From assembly GCF_016920785.2 (NCBI RefSeq), contig NW_024609857.1, positions 126,597,094 to 126,661,093 of the forward strand: a stretch of 64,000 bases of DNA. Reading direction: 5' to 3'. This document shows positions 9,870 through 22,337 of this stretch, piece by piece. The DNA is from Ixodes scapularis. Its lineage: Eukaryota; Arthropoda; Arachnida; Ixodida; Ixodidae. Every line of letters begins with the position of its first letter. Within the stretch, counting starts at the first letter, position 1. The notes beneath the pieces were generated by a model that ran no database searches, was not told where the DNA came from, and saw only the letters and a list, made by a program, of their open reading frames with translations. The position numbers were made by a program, and so were the translations under genes.

Positions 9870-11455
9870 TGGAGGAAAAAAGTAGCAACGGCGCGTCTTC
9901 CTCCCTTCTACTGACGCGCCTTCAAGCGGACACGAGAAAAGGGGAGGAACGAAACGCTTTTTTCCTTCTCCAGACAGACGGGAGAAAGCTTTCGCCCTCC
10001 CGACTCATCTTCTTTCGGTTTCGTTTTTCGAGCAGGTCGCGCACGTTGTTTAATAAATAGCTGTTTAGTTGATTGAGCTTCAGCGGCAGCGAAGGCCGCC
10101 TGTAGTTCCGTCTTCTAGTCTAAACGTACAGAACATTTCGGTTGCATTGACGTTTTTATCACTAATTTTATCAAACGAGCCAACGAAGCCGTTAGAAACA
10201 GCGAAGTTCCGGAGCAGTGCCAGCAGCGCCACGTACACTGGGAACATGGCCGTGTCCGGATTGCGGGACTCACGCGCTCACGCGGCACGGAACTACAGTA
10301 GCGAAACCACGCGGAACTGTGTACGCGTTTTCGACGTTATGGAAATCGCAGGAACTGCGTCCAAGACAGGCAGGTTTTGCTGCCGGCTGCCTGGGTGCCT
10401 TCCGTGCTGAGTTCGGTTCTGTTTTCCGATGCTGAGTTCAGCCGGCGTTCAACGTGGTTTTGTAATTGTGCGTGTCAGCAACATAGTAGCAACATCGTGA
10501 TTGCAGTGTTTTGGGTTGTGAAAAGAAGACTGGAATTATCGCCAATGTGACCGTGTGTTCGCGTATCAGTGGTGTAACAACAAGATGAGATCGTAAACTG
10601 TCGGGCATTGATGGCTCTGGTCGGGCCGTGATCGGAAGGGGTGGAGTGTCGCAGGTTAACATTCCGCTTTACATTAAAACGTTTAATACCACTTGAGGAA
10701 TTAGGTGCAATCGATTGACGTGCGGATAGTCATGTTGGAACACTGGTCTGAACAGTAAGCTTCTATCGTACAGTGGCTAATGTGGCTGTCGGTTGTCTCG
10801 TCCCGAGAGCGATTGCGCTTTTGGGCAAGGACAGCAGTACGATATCGCGACGGAAAGTACGTATATTTACAGTGTGGAATTTTAGCATTAAAAAACAATA
10901 GTAGGTAAAATAAAAAAGCTACCTTTTATTTTGCTGTTTAAATTATACTACGGCTCCTGCATAGTTACACACTTTCAATTAGTGCCGGGTTAGTTGAAAA
11001 AGGTATCCTAGTAGCTTGGTATAACATGTGCATACTGTGAAGAAAGCAGAAAAAATTTGATCACATTCCTAGACTATTGAGACGCGGTCTTCTTATAAGG
11101 CGTCCTGCAACTGACCCTCAGTAAAAACTTCCCATTAGCGCCCCATGGAGTAAGTTTTGGACAGTAAAATGGAAATATAACGTTCCCTATGACATGAATT
11201 TGCACAGCATATAGCGTGCCGCATGACTGTGCGCCACGCGGTATTCGCCCCGTGCATACGTATTTTGTTGAGCACATCTCTGAAGGAATTCTTTAAAGAC
11301 CAGTAACCTACAACTGAGTGGCTGCCACTTTTTGAGGTGTTGTTTACCCTCAAACACTCGTAACATGTTTGACGTCAGCCAAGATGGCTGGTATCTTTTA
11401 GTGTTTCTTCGCGAGTGTGTGACACTGCCTTGTGTAATCGTCCAAATCTGAAAAA
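9870..11455. other. non-coding sequence, nothing recognised
   Basis: No supported gene. It has locally higher GC content at 9880-10440, with purine/pyrimidine-rich blocks near 9900-10010, then AT-rich sequence. It could include an old LTR, but no paired copy is present in the window. Confidence 0.4.
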
Positions 11456-11461
11456 AAAAAA

Positions 11462-11545
11462 AGCAGCCTGCGTGGCAGAGTTGGCAACGCTTGCGGCTGC
11501 AACGCAGAGGAATAGGGTTTGAATCCTTCTCGTTGCGGATATTTA
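11462..11545 (+). repeat. tRNA-derived SINE-like sequence
   Basis: A tRNA-like block contains an A-box-like TGGCAGAGTTGG and, about 50 bases on, a B-box-like GGTTTGAATCC, the spacing of a Pol III internal promoter. A short poly-A lies just before it and AT-rich sequence follows. The acceptor arms do not pair, so it is not a functional tRNA gene. Confidence 0.45.
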
Positions 11546-14115
11546 TTTTATTTATTATTTACGCTTCTTACAAATTAAATATGGTAAGGTGACAAGCTGG
11601 GTGAGTTGGTACTATTTGAACATGATGAAATAATTAGCGCCTGTCTGTCTTCTATGTTCGGCTCCTGTCCCTGTTCTCGTCTTTTTGTGCGCTATTTTTT
11701 CATCGTTTTCATAAAAATTTCTGCCCATTCACGGCTGTCATTGACTTTCTTGTTCAGAATATTCCTGAGCATGGCGTGTGCATGAAAGTAGCGGTAACGC
11801 GCAGCCTCGGGTCAGTCACCTTCCGTCGCCGACGCAAGACTCATCGCCCATTTCTCTTTAAGATTTTAGGTGCACGTTCATTTTATTAAACGTTTATTTT
11901 TCGTTCTAAATTAATCTCCTTTTTTTTATTGGCGACAACAATTCATCAGGCGGAAATTGTATACAAATTAACACGTAGACAATTATGTGACTTGAATACT
12001 TAAGTTGACAATCTATCCTTAGATACGTCTTCAAGAGAATCAAAAACTAATAATGGCATATGTTTTATGATTATACTCGCTTGCAACACAGATATATCTG
12101 AAGCTACCTGAGTATATCGCACTCCAAGTCAACTATAAGAACTTTAAAACTGCGTGTAATTATTTCTGTGAAATTGTTTAGAAGTTCTGATGCTCTTTCT
12201 TTCATCGCAGTATCGCAGTGAAATGGTAAGGAAGAATAATAAGTTATCAGTGTCTTGGAATCGCCAGACACTAATTATCTCCTTCTTTTATTCAAAGTTA
12301 CTGTTGTTTCTTTTTTCTCTTTTTTTTTATTTCCCACAAACCCCGCTTTGACGGGAATTTGCACATGGCATAAAAATTAACGACCAATGCGCATCATGGG
12401 GCCAGACAAGTGAACTAGAAGCGCCTGTCACAGTTTTCTGCCAATGCTCAAAGCTATATGCGAACGTGCGCCCGAGTACCTAGAGCGCCGAGCACAGCGA
12501 TGCATGAGCACACTTCACTTCTTTCGAGTCGCAAATAAGGCGGTTCGGTTCTTACGCCAAAATTGTGGCTCATAGGGCATTCGATTTGCGGAGGAGATAA
12601 AGGATTTCGTGTTCATTGTTTGCCACCGTCCCGAAACGCTCTCTGAAATCTGCTACGATATATAATACTCTGCAGGCAACGCTGGCGCTGCGGAGGCGAA
12701 GTAACTGTTTCTTCAATGCGGATAAATATATTAATAACTACATCGGTTGACCCATTGCTACACAGTGAGAGCTTTAAAATTCTACTTCAACAATGTATTA
12801 CTACAAGAATGTGTCTTCAGTGTGTGAATTTGGAGAGCACCTAACTAAGGTAATTTTATAAAATAGTGTTTTCTTTAAATTATTTTTTTCGTTTTTTTTA
12901 TCTTTCGTTCAGATTTTTTGTACGTAAAACAAGATCAAGTGAAATCAATGTTTCTATGTAATAGTGATACCGAAGAAAATTAATATATTATTCCTCGGGA
13001 GTTTCGCTAATTTCACATACAACTTTAAAATAGTCCTCACTTAAACTGCTCACCTTCTGTTTTCATTAACACAGTTGAGACCACAACTTAAAAAAAACAT
13101 AATTTTTTTCGAATATTTTAACGCATCTCTCCTTCACTTTGTGCTAGTAAGTAAGTACTAACAATCATCTTTTTTCTTTCAATAAAGTTCGCCATATTTT
13201 TGGAGTGATACGCCAACGAAAATGTCATCTCCATGACGCCTTAGCTGCCAGTGGGAAGGGTGACGCGTTCGACTGTCCAATTGGCTGCGGGTTGGGTTCA
13301 TGACGTCCTCTCAGAAGCCCCAGGCCCCTTGTCGGCTACCTGATAAGCATGCTTGCTGGTCTTTCTCCGCGGTCGGCTACCGGAGTTAGTAAAGTACGAA
13401 GTTGGGCCTCGTTGTGTTTAAAGCGGGTGAGTCTATGCGTGGCCCAGCGGAAAAAGGAAACGATCCCATATTCTAGCGCTATCCATCGTTTATCACCTTT
13501 CGTAATATTCTCGTTCCCGCAGCAATGAGCCGCTCGTTCTTTGCGACTGGACTACGCACTTTTGAAATTTTGTGTTTCTTTTTGACGGGGCGATTATAAA
13601 AAAAGCTACTTTACAAAAAAAAATGCAAGCGGTTGGTGGTATTGACTATTTTATTTTACTTTTAAATATATTTTGACGGCACTATATAATACTCTATACA
13701 ATGTGACCACTCATCACTCACGCTTTTGATATCACAAGATGCGGCGGAAGATTGAGGTGTTTTTGTGATTTTATGCGAATTTAAAATTGATGCGCCCTTA
13801 TATTTGCATTTTTGCTTTCGTTCATTGGTTTGCTAAAATCACCATAGAAGCAGAAACACCAAAAAGATAGATAATAGATATTTAAAAAAAATATAATGAG
13901 CACTCAACTAACCATATGCTGGTTCCTAATAATCTGTAGTAGTTACGAACAGTCATTTCAAGATATTAATGTGTGAGAATTTAGCCCGTTATCACCACAA
14001 TGGTTCTTCTAAATATCGCGAAGGTCATAACCAGCGAAACAGATGACCGAATTCAAACTAAACTTTACAAATCAAGCTGACGAGGGTAGGAAGTTGGGCG
14101 AGTTTGGGATTCATA
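11546..14115. other. AT-rich intergenic sequence
   Basis: No gene seen on either strand. A weak tRNA-like block with GCGTTCGACTGTCC and GGTTGGGTTCATGAC lies near 13262-13306 and may be another old SINE. Confidence 0.4.
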
Positions 14116-14119
14116 ATGA

Positions 14120-14612
14120 TTCAAAAGCGCGACAAGACAACGGACACAGAAAAAGAGACAGACACGGCGCTACTTACAACTGAACTTTATTTCCGCTGCA
14201 GCTTGGTATATACTACCGGAAACACAAGAAACAAGTTGTCTTCCTAACTTGTTTGTGTTGTTGCCGGTATTATGTAGACCTTTTCTGTGTACTCTCGTCC
14301 CCAGCCACCTAATAGGCGTATCCGGCATGGGCAACGACAAAATAATCTGAAGTTTCAACTTGCAAATAGTAAAAAATAAAGGGGTGGCAAAACAAGAATG
14401 TGTGACGGTTACGCTTATCTCCTAAATGCCTTCTATTGACGTGGCGAAGGCAAAACAATGTTTTCGCCCATACTGGAAGTGATGTCAATTCAAGATGGCT
14501 ACGCACTTGCAGAAAAGGTCTATACCGAGCTGCAGCCGAAATAAAGCTCGGTTTTAAGTAGCGCTGAGACTGTGTCTCCGCCTGTGTCCGTTGTCTTGTC
14601 GCGCAATCAGTC
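14120..14612. mobile_element. foldback element with ~100-bp inverted arms
   Basis: The left arm (about 14120-14222) begins GCGCGACAAGACAACGGACA and runs through GCGCTACTTA, CTTTATTTCCGCTGCAG and TTGGTATA. The right arm (about 14509-14612) is its diverged reverse complement, ending CCGTTGTCTTGTCGCGC. About 290 bases separate the arms, and no transposase is encoded. It resembles a MITE or two inverted 3' ends of a retroelement. Confidence 0.7.
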
Positions 14613-15244
14613 GTCCACTCAGCCCCACATTTTTGTCTGCATTTTGTTTTGTCTAGAATAGCGCATTTGCAATTATATTTATGAGAAGACTGGCGCTTCA
14701 AGCGGGAAAAGGTCAAACTTATATTTGTTTTTAAATACCGGGTTGCTTTCGAAGCGTTCGCGCTAAGCATTTTTAAAAAAAAAAGCCTTTATTAGCGAGG
14801 ATCGTTATTTGGTTAAGAATGGTTGTTCAATTACCCCACTTAGTTCGATGCTTCACAATAAGACGTACTCCGTCTAAGAGGAATGGAAAATCTGCCAGTG
14901 TTCTTTTGGCCTCACTTAGTAACGTTCCGCAAATAAAAAACAACGCATCTTAACAGCGTATCGCCACTTCGCTGTTCTACAATTTATTCCGATCGGGGCT
15001 AGAAGAGAAGTCCCGAAAGCCAACCGAAAATCGCATGAAATTCTGAAAATTAAAATATTTTTTCATGCTTCTTTAAGAATGCAGTAGTGCAAGTACGTTA
15101 CAGATATCTTTTGTTGAGGCTTATTTGTGCTGGTTGTTCAATAAAAACCCACGTGTTTGTTTTTCTAAAATATTGTGCTGGATTGATTTTTGGACTTACA
15201 ATTTTCTTGTAATTCTTTTACTCTTCTTGGCAGGTATGTTTTAA

Positions 15245-15366
15245 CTATACTAAAGGCAAGGCAACTCCAACAAAAAGGCATGCAAGAACCACAAGCGCGA
15301 TGAGTATTTCTATAATTTCGCACACATCCCATTCTTCCAGTTTTATTTGCTCATCCAAACGTGCGT
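15245..15366 (-). other. possible out-of-frame membrane anchor of the acid phosphatase
   Basis: Directly after the acid phosphatase stop, a different frame encodes a hydrophilic linker (DEQIKLEEWDVCEIIE) and a helix of about 23 residues (ILIALVVLACLFVGVALPLV), ending in a stop at 15245. Animal lysosomal acid phosphatases commonly end in one transmembrane segment, so this could be the anchor displaced by a frameshift or reached by alternative splicing. Confidence 0.5.
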
Positions 15367-15772
15367 TTACAAAATAGTATAGTTCTTGGGTAGTCCGCAG
15401 TCTTCTGCCGTAAATGGCGTAGGGTATTTCGCTCGAACCAATTTGATAAATTCCGTAACCCTGCACGGCGATCCGCAGCCCTTTATTGGAAACAAAACGG
15501 GCTTTGCAGTCCCATTTCGGTACAGGACTCTAATCTCGTGTTCACCCTGATTTCGTTTTGTCACCTCGAAAAGCACTAACGAGCCATAAAATGGCTTTTG
15601 TGAAAACGTTTCGTTGAGAACCATCAGAGTTGCCATGATATTCAGGTCGTGATAAGAAAAAAAGAGGAACTTGGTTTGACTAGTTGCATTTTCAAACCCT
15701 GGGATGGCAGTAGCGTTCTGAGTTTCGTTTCCTGCAGGCTGATATCGTTCTTCAAGGAGTGTGGCAATGTCC
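15367..15772 (-). CDS. histidine acid phosphatase, C-terminal exon
   Basis: The exon begins after a splice acceptor (TTCTTCTTCAG, minus strand, AG at 15774-15773). Its first base completes an Arg codon split by a phase-2 intron. The frame encodes DIATLLEERYQPAGNET, a linker with NxT sequons, then KFLFFSYHDLNIMATL. The HD of SYHD is the second catalytic motif of this family and supplies the proton-donor Asp. Then come YGSLVLFEV, EIRVLYRNGT, the Cys-containing segment IKGCGSPCRVTEFIKLV and EDCGLPKNYTIL before TAA at 15367-15369. The disulfide cysteines fit lysosomal and prostatic acid phosphatases, which hydrolyse phosphomonoesters at acid pH in lysosomes or secretions. Confidence 0.88.
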
Positions 15773-17860
15773 CTGAAGAAGAAGAATATCGCAGTTTTAT
15801 GTTAATAACTGAAATTCACATTATACGAACGGAAGAAACATTTTTGAGTTATGAAACACAAGGGTAATAAAATCATGACAAATTCTAGAGGAACACAAGA
15901 AGGGAGCTCACTTGAATAATCAGAAAGTGAAGATTTCGCTAAAGGCAAAAGTGGCATATGACACTTTTAAATACGTCGATACCGCCGTCGTCCTTCCTGG
16001 CTAAAATGACTATTGCCACTCTCGGACTATGGAAGAATATTTAAAAAAACCAGGCACTTCTCTTGGCGTTCAAACAGAGAGGAGTTCTTGAGGTTGTCTA
16101 ATTTTCTCCAAAAGTTCCCTGTTTGTAAATACGTAAAGCTGTATAGTTTAAAGCAGAAATGTGGCAAATAAACATTAAAAATATCCATATATTGCTTGTT
16201 GTACAACTTAAATTTAAATCAATTTAAACTGAGTATTGAAGCACTGTAGTCTCTAATATGACGGTGTTCATGCGAGTATCGACCCATCGGTACTGCCAAC
16301 GGCAACTAGCGGCGCCTCCGCGCATCAGATACAGCATGCGCATCACAGAAAGAAGTCTCACGCTGTCGTGCTAGTGTTTATCTCACAGCGCGCTTTCTAA
16401 GGAATAAAAATATTACAGTCGCGTTCCGGAAACTATAGGCCATACTTGTGCCCGCTTTTTATAAAATGTAATGAATTACAATTGCAAATTACCGAATCTC
16501 AAAAGTAATCAATTACCCTTACAAATTCTTTCGCTCAAAAATAACAGATTAGTTTGTCCTGATGTTGAAACTTACTTTCACGTTACTTTTCCCGTACACT
16601 TGTCAAGAAACCAATAGAAACGATCATAATGTTTCCAAAAACGTTATGCAATACTACATTTCATTGCTCATACTCAGGAGTAGAACAGCATGATGGAAGG
16701 CGATGAAAACAGAGTCCATACAGAGTTGTCTTCTTGTTCATCGACTTTCTCATATTTGCGTATGCCTTCCACAGTTTTCTACTGGTTTTAGTGACCAGAC
16801 ATAACAAAAAAAAAGTCGTGTTTTATTTTCGGTCGATCTTTTCTTCACGATGTTTTTTTTTTTTTCTAATTTGTTAGGTTTATGCTGTTTAATAGCCTGC
16901 TCATATTGCCCCACGTTTTGCATTACGTTCATAGTTTTAAAAGGTTACGAATACTTGAAGTAATTTCTTGGTTACCAGTAATTGTTACGAAATTACATTG
17001 CAAATTACCGCCGCAGGAAAGTAACATGACAATTACAAAATATCTTGAAAAAGTAACGCATTACAAGTAATTTACTACTAGTAACGGATGACTTCCCAAG
17101 TCTGAGCATGACACACGGAGCGACGGCAGCACAACCGAGCGCGTAGAACGTATTGATTTCGTCATTTCAGTAAATGGATAAAAAATATCGCCGCATCATA
17201 TCCAGACGGACAGGAAAAAGCAGGTAATATGCATTCTTGCACCAGTCGAACTGTTATATCTGTGCAGACACGTGCCCTCTCCGTGGTTCACGGAAGCGCC
17301 GCTAATAGGTACTGGCAGTACTGATCCAACGACGGTCCCATGGTCACCGTCGAATTCGTATTAAAGCACGACAGTAGGCGAGAAAAAAAAAAGTTATACT
17401 GTAGCGCACTCTGAATTGATATTTACGCCTTTTTGCATGAAACAGTTTAATACCTTCTTAATTACCTTACACAATACATTAAACAAATATTGTCACGAAT
17501 GATGGTTGAGGGCGCAGAACTTACTGAGAGGAAATAAAGGTTTATAGAGTAAACTTGTGACGAAGCCATAGTACAAGATGTGGCGTTAAGGGCGTCAATG
17601 TCGGTGTAAAGACAAAATCGAGCCCTCTCGTGAGATTAACTCAACGCAACAAGCAATTGGTGCCTTTAGATCCGCTCCATGTGGCAGAATTTTCTAAATC
17701 AGAACACACGATGACTGACTAGAATAAGGTTAAACGCTCCAGATGATGAACGAAACGAAAAACCTGCAACCTAGGAGCTCAAACCCCATCCTTCGGCGTG
17801 TGAGCCGTGCTCGCTGCCAACTCGCCCACACACGCGACAATACAGTTTTTTCACGGTAAT
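15773..17860 (-). other. intron of the acid phosphatase gene, first part
   Basis: No coding sequence recognised. From about 16460 to 17090 the DNA is very AT-rich and repeatedly contains TTAC/GTAA motifs in both orientations (for example AAGTAACGCATTACAAGT), resembling the terminal region of some hAT-like elements. No clean pair of ends was found. Confidence 0.45.
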
Positions 17861-17960
17861 AAAACCCGAGACTAAGGAACATATAAGGGGACGAACACAG
17901 CACAACGTCTCAACGTTGCGTTCTGTTCGTCCCCTTCTGTGTTCCTGAGTCTCGGGTTTT
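17861..17960. repeat. perfect-looking 47-bp foldback (hairpin)
   Basis: AAAACCCGAGACT...ACAACG at 17861-17907 is followed, after six bases, by its near-complete reverse complement CGTTGCG...AGTCTCGGGTTTT at 17914-17960. Both arms contain AAGGGGACGAACA. Transcribed RNA would fold into a long hairpin. Confidence 0.85.
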
Positions 17961-17999
17961 ATAACCACGAATCATCACCAGCTCGCTCGTTTTTTAAGT

Positions 18000-18007
18000 A
18001 TTATTAC
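18000..18007 (+). other. 8-bp target-site duplication of the hAT element (left)
   Basis: ATTATTAC here is repeated exactly at 18615-18622 on the other side of the element. Confidence 0.9.
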
Positions 18008-18614
18008 TAGGGCTGGGCAATTGATCGATTAACCTACCGATTAATCGATTAATGCTTTAATCGCGATTAATTTGTTTAACCGGTTAATCGGTAAAATTTT
18101 GACGAACCAAAATTAAATAAAGATTCAATGTTTTCACCATGCAGACACGGACCAGCACACCTATATGAAGTAAAAAATTTAGGTGAAGTATTAACTTAAG
18201 GTAAACTGTAAGGGGGAGATTTGTAACTTCAGACAAGTCCAGAAGATTACACATGTCCCAGAGACTTCAACGCCGTGCGAGCGTCTGTTTAGCGCAGCAG
18301 AGACTGCTGTGAGCAATCAAAGGAGGCCGCCCTTTTCGGAAAATATCAACGAACATTTTTGCCTCATGGAGCAGAAGTAATATGTGAGTGTGAGTGTTTT
18401 TTAACTGTTCTCAATTGTATATCGAAGCTGATTCATAGTTGAAATTATTGCGTCGTTTAACACATATTAAGCAAAAAGAAATAAAATAGATGCAATTTTT
18501 ACTTTTGAGCAATATTATATGCATGGAAATAAACGAGACCGATTAATCGATTAATTAATCGATTAAAGGCTGGCGATTAATCGGGTTAAAAGTTTTAATC
18601 GACGCCCAGCCCTA
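18008..18614 (+). mobile_element. deleted hAT-superfamily element
   Basis: The element runs from TAGGGCTGGGCAATTGATCG to CGATTAA-rich sequence ending GACGCCCAGCCCTA. It has inverted ends and a perfect 8-bp target duplication (ATTATTAC), both hallmarks of hAT elements. Subterminal regions are full of ATTAATCGATTAA motifs, likely transposase binding sites. At about 607 bp it is far shorter than an autonomous copy. It still encodes a piece of the transposase C-terminus (see 18252-18380). Confidence 0.93.
18252..18380 (+). pseudogene. hAT transposase C-terminal dimerisation-domain remnant
   Basis: One frame reads HVPETSTPCERLFSAAETAV, then SNQRRPPFSENINEHFCLME and a stop. This matches the hAT C-terminal dimerisation motif (sxxCERLFSxAGxxvxxxRxxL...N). 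The catalytic domain is deleted, so the fragment cannot support transposition. Confidence 0.85.
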
Positions 18615-18622
18615 ATTATTAC
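18615..18622 (+). other. 8-bp target-site duplication of the hAT element (right)
   Basis: ATTATTAC, identical to 18000-18007. Confidence 0.9.
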
Positions 18623-20169
18623 AGTTTTTTCCTTTGTTTTATGGGAACTGGAAGACTGTTAGTCACACTTTAGTAGTGCTTTCAGATGCACCAGAAAATT
18701 AGCAACCATGTTTTTGATAGAAAGATTAAAGACTTCGCATCTGGCGGAAAGTTTCAAAAGTACTTTTTTTGATTCGGGTACTTTGTTAAGCGGATGTATA
18801 GACACTTTTCACTTCTGGCACAATTTTACGAAACTCCACATTCACTTCCTTCGCATCAACATCACCATGACAGATCGAGACACCTGCTTTTTTATATGCT
18901 GAATGATTGTACAAGCATAACCATGTAATAAGGAACAACATCTTCTGAATATACGGTCAAGAACCGAATCGTTTATGAAAAAATAAGAACGTACTATTTT
19001 AGTGTGCACTGCAAGACGGGCAAAAGTACAACATCCCAGCAAAAAAAAAATATACCAGTTCTATTATGTTTTTTTTTTTTGTTTTTTTTTTTCATTTTAC
19101 ACATTTAAGTTATCTACGCCTCATGGCACAAATATTCACTTTTCCCTGAGCCGCACTTTTACGGGAAGGATAGAACTATGCAACTAAAAAAAAGACTGAG
19201 GAAGGGGCTCGGTAAGTATTTCTTTACGCACGAAAGGTGTTTTAACACTAACTCTCGCAGCAGAATTTTGTCAAGGCAAAAAATTGCATGCAAAGCTTAT
19301 CTTATATCGGAGTTTTTTTTTATATATTTTAGTGCGACTGCCTAACTGAACACCCACGCCGTCCCCATTGACTATTAAAGTTGATAATAATAACCTCATC
19401 CGAATACCTAAACACAATAAATAACAAAAGGCAGAGAAAAATGAATCCACCCATCATGCCAGACAAACGTTTAGATTGGCACAAGCTTGCAATCTTGGAT
19501 GCCTAACTGGGACCTAATACAATTTTGCCCCAAGACGTTAGTTAGTCCCAGAGTACTCTTATTTGGCGTTTTTATGCATTTCCACTCACCCTAGACATGA
19601 TTGCTAAAGTGTCAGTATTGAGCCAAAGATGCCAGTAGAAACCCAAGAACCAGTGCGGAAGCCTGAATCAAGCACTCACTCGTTTGATTATTTAGGCACA
19701 AAGTTGCTGCATCCAAATCGAAGAAAGTGAAGTGAAGCTTGTCACTGGCCTTTGTTGTGCAATTTAGGCCCATAGCTGCCACATGAGAGCACATCTACCA
19801 GCAGTGAAGCCTAACTTTCGCACTTGTTTTGGCTAAATCGGGCCAAGAGACCCTGACTTTGGCCTAAAAAAACTTAATCTACATTAACTTCTTCGGGCTT
19901 TTTAAGGCCCTAAATTTGCAGACAAAAATAAATTTTGACCCAAGAACTGTGCCACCTAGGCAAGTTTCTAATTGGAACTATGTGTCTATTTTCATTATTA
20001 AAAAGTTAATTAATGAATTTTAATTAATTAGCCGACTGATCGTTACGATTAGCCCCCTATAATATGTCCCCCTGGCCGTATAACTCAACCACACAAGAGG
20101 AATAAGTGTAACTTTCACGGCTCTTTTTAAGCAAATCTGTTACACTTAAAAAAACACCCTGTATATATA

Positions 20170-20219
<50 letters not shown>

Positions 20220-22337
20220 GTCATTTATTTATTTATTTGTGCATATCGTGCGCAAAAAAAAAGATTTTTGCGCTTAGTTTTTTATTTAAAATTGTAATGA
20301 GAGTTTCTTAGTATCTTCAAACTTGCATCGTTTTGGGTCACTTTCGGGCTGAACGGCTTCTTTGGAAGTTCAAAAGCTGGACTTTATAGAGCTGTCCTAC
20401 TCACTCGGTATTGACAGCAGGGCAGACTAGACGCAATATGTGTTTTAGGCCAATCGTGTCTCCAGTTAGGGTTACGTGACTACACTCTAGAAGCTGGTGA
20501 TAAGGCAGAACACGGCACCTGTCAGAAGCCCGATGCCACACATAGCATTCACTACACTATCAACCTTGGGTGCAAGTGACAAATCCTCTCGTTGTGGTCA
20601 TTCTTGGGATGCCCCAGAATCTAAGCCTTTTGTGTGTGCTCCCCCGTTTTGGCCTTCCCTTCTCTCTCTTTCTTCTTAAGCTGAAAGCGTGGTAGTAGGT
20701 GCGCACTTGCGGAACCAATCAGCCGTAGACTTTTTATAGCTTGAATCCTATCTCTTTGCGTCGGAAATGGCAGAAGCGAGGTCGCGTGGTGTGACGGATG
20801 ACGCATTAGTCGTTGGCAATCTCCGAATGCCTGCTTGCGGACCTGGTTTGGAGTGTGGTGCCCTGCGTGATTGCTGTGGATTCTGCTTCTGTAGTAAATG
20901 GTATCTAGTTCGAAAAGTCCAACCCGTATATTGGAAAGAAGCGATTTCTTCAAAAAAAGCCCAAGAATTTTTGTGATGCGTTTAACTTTTGGTCCCAGAA
21001 ATGACAGCTTGTGCTACATTGCGTTGAATCTTTACGGACACCTTCCTTCTCGTTTTTTGTGTTTGAGTGGTTGTTCTGCCGTGCCAGTGCCAACATGTAT
21101 CTCGGAGTACACCTTTAAAGTCCGGTATCGCCTACGTAAGTGCCCTGCAACCGACTTCGTGACAATTCATCGTTTTTCTACAGGTACTGTTCCAGATTAC
21201 CTCTAGAATTAGGCCGTGTTTAGCTCCATGCAACCGGGAGAATAATTTTCCCGAAATTGTGCCATTGGTCGTCTGAAATAATGTAAGAACTGCAGGTAGA
21301 ACACTGAATTTTTTATTCTCTCTGCGTTTCGTGATAACACCTTCCACGGCCCCTTTTCGTGGATACAGGTTTTATGGGCACGTTTCGTCAACATTAACGT
21401 TTCACCGACGCTCGTTACGCGAATGTCGATAATCCTGCTTTCCCTGGGAACCAAGTTTATCAAAATGAGAAGTGGCGTAAAGCAGCTCATGTAAAAATTT
21501 TAAAAGTTGGTAGATGCTCAATATGCACTTGGTATTTTTCTTATACAGATGAGAAGTCACTTTTGGTATACAATTGTAGAATACAACAATATATATAAAG
21601 GTCGCCTTATTTCATTGGGACTTATCTGGCCTAATATGAGAGGCAGATATGTCTCTATTTGGCCAACCCAGATATAAATATATAAAAAATTGGGCATATC
21701 TGGCCATGCTGCCCTTATATAAACTTATATGCTTGATATGGCCAGATATTCCCAATTTTTATATAACCATACCTTGTTTTTTCTTTATGTAAGTCCAGAT
21801 AACCATTTTTGTAAGGGGTACTTTTCTTCGAACGACATCGATGATCGAGAGCGAGGCCTTGCGTACGGCTATATAAAGTAACTACTTGAGCTCCTCCCGG
21901 ACGACGTCGCGAATAATCTCGCGGATGCCCGGTTTTACGTTCCGTGAAAGCGAGTTCGTTGTTCAGTGCACAGACAAAGAGCATTCCGGTGTAGGGCATT
22001 GGAAATTCTAGGCCGCCGTTTTTGCTTTAGGTTTTAAGTTTCACAACCTCTGAATGTATCTTTAAAATATAAGGTTTTGTTGTTGTGTGTTAAACGGCGT
22101 TGGCATACCCAATTTTATATACGTATGTTTGGAATTTTTCAAGGCCTGCCAAGTGGCTTGGTCCTTACCGTTGATACCTGTAATCACCCTTTATACAAAC
22201 ATTGGGCGATTACTTAAACAGGCAGTAATAAACAGAAGGTGCGGCTCTCTTTCCCGAGAATTATTGATGATTTAAAATTAAATTTTCCTCGATTGGGAGT
22301 GTTCAATCGATGCATTCATTGTGAAAGAACAACTCAC
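18623..22337 (-). other. acid phosphatase intron, remaining part
   Basis: AT-rich, with no coding sequence recognised. It contains a (TA)n microsatellite (20160-20215) and a copy of the ACGATTAG...CCCCCT motif at 20042-20090. A slightly GC-richer block at 20490-21200 has several short open frames without recognisable domains. Confidence 0.45.
20160..20215. repeat. (TA)n microsatellite
   Basis: About 55 bases of nearly uninterrupted TA dinucleotide. Confidence 0.95.

Noticed and set aside
16460..17090. GTAA/TTAC-rich region considered as a hAT element
   Set aside because: No paired terminal inverted repeats or 8-bp duplication could be identified.
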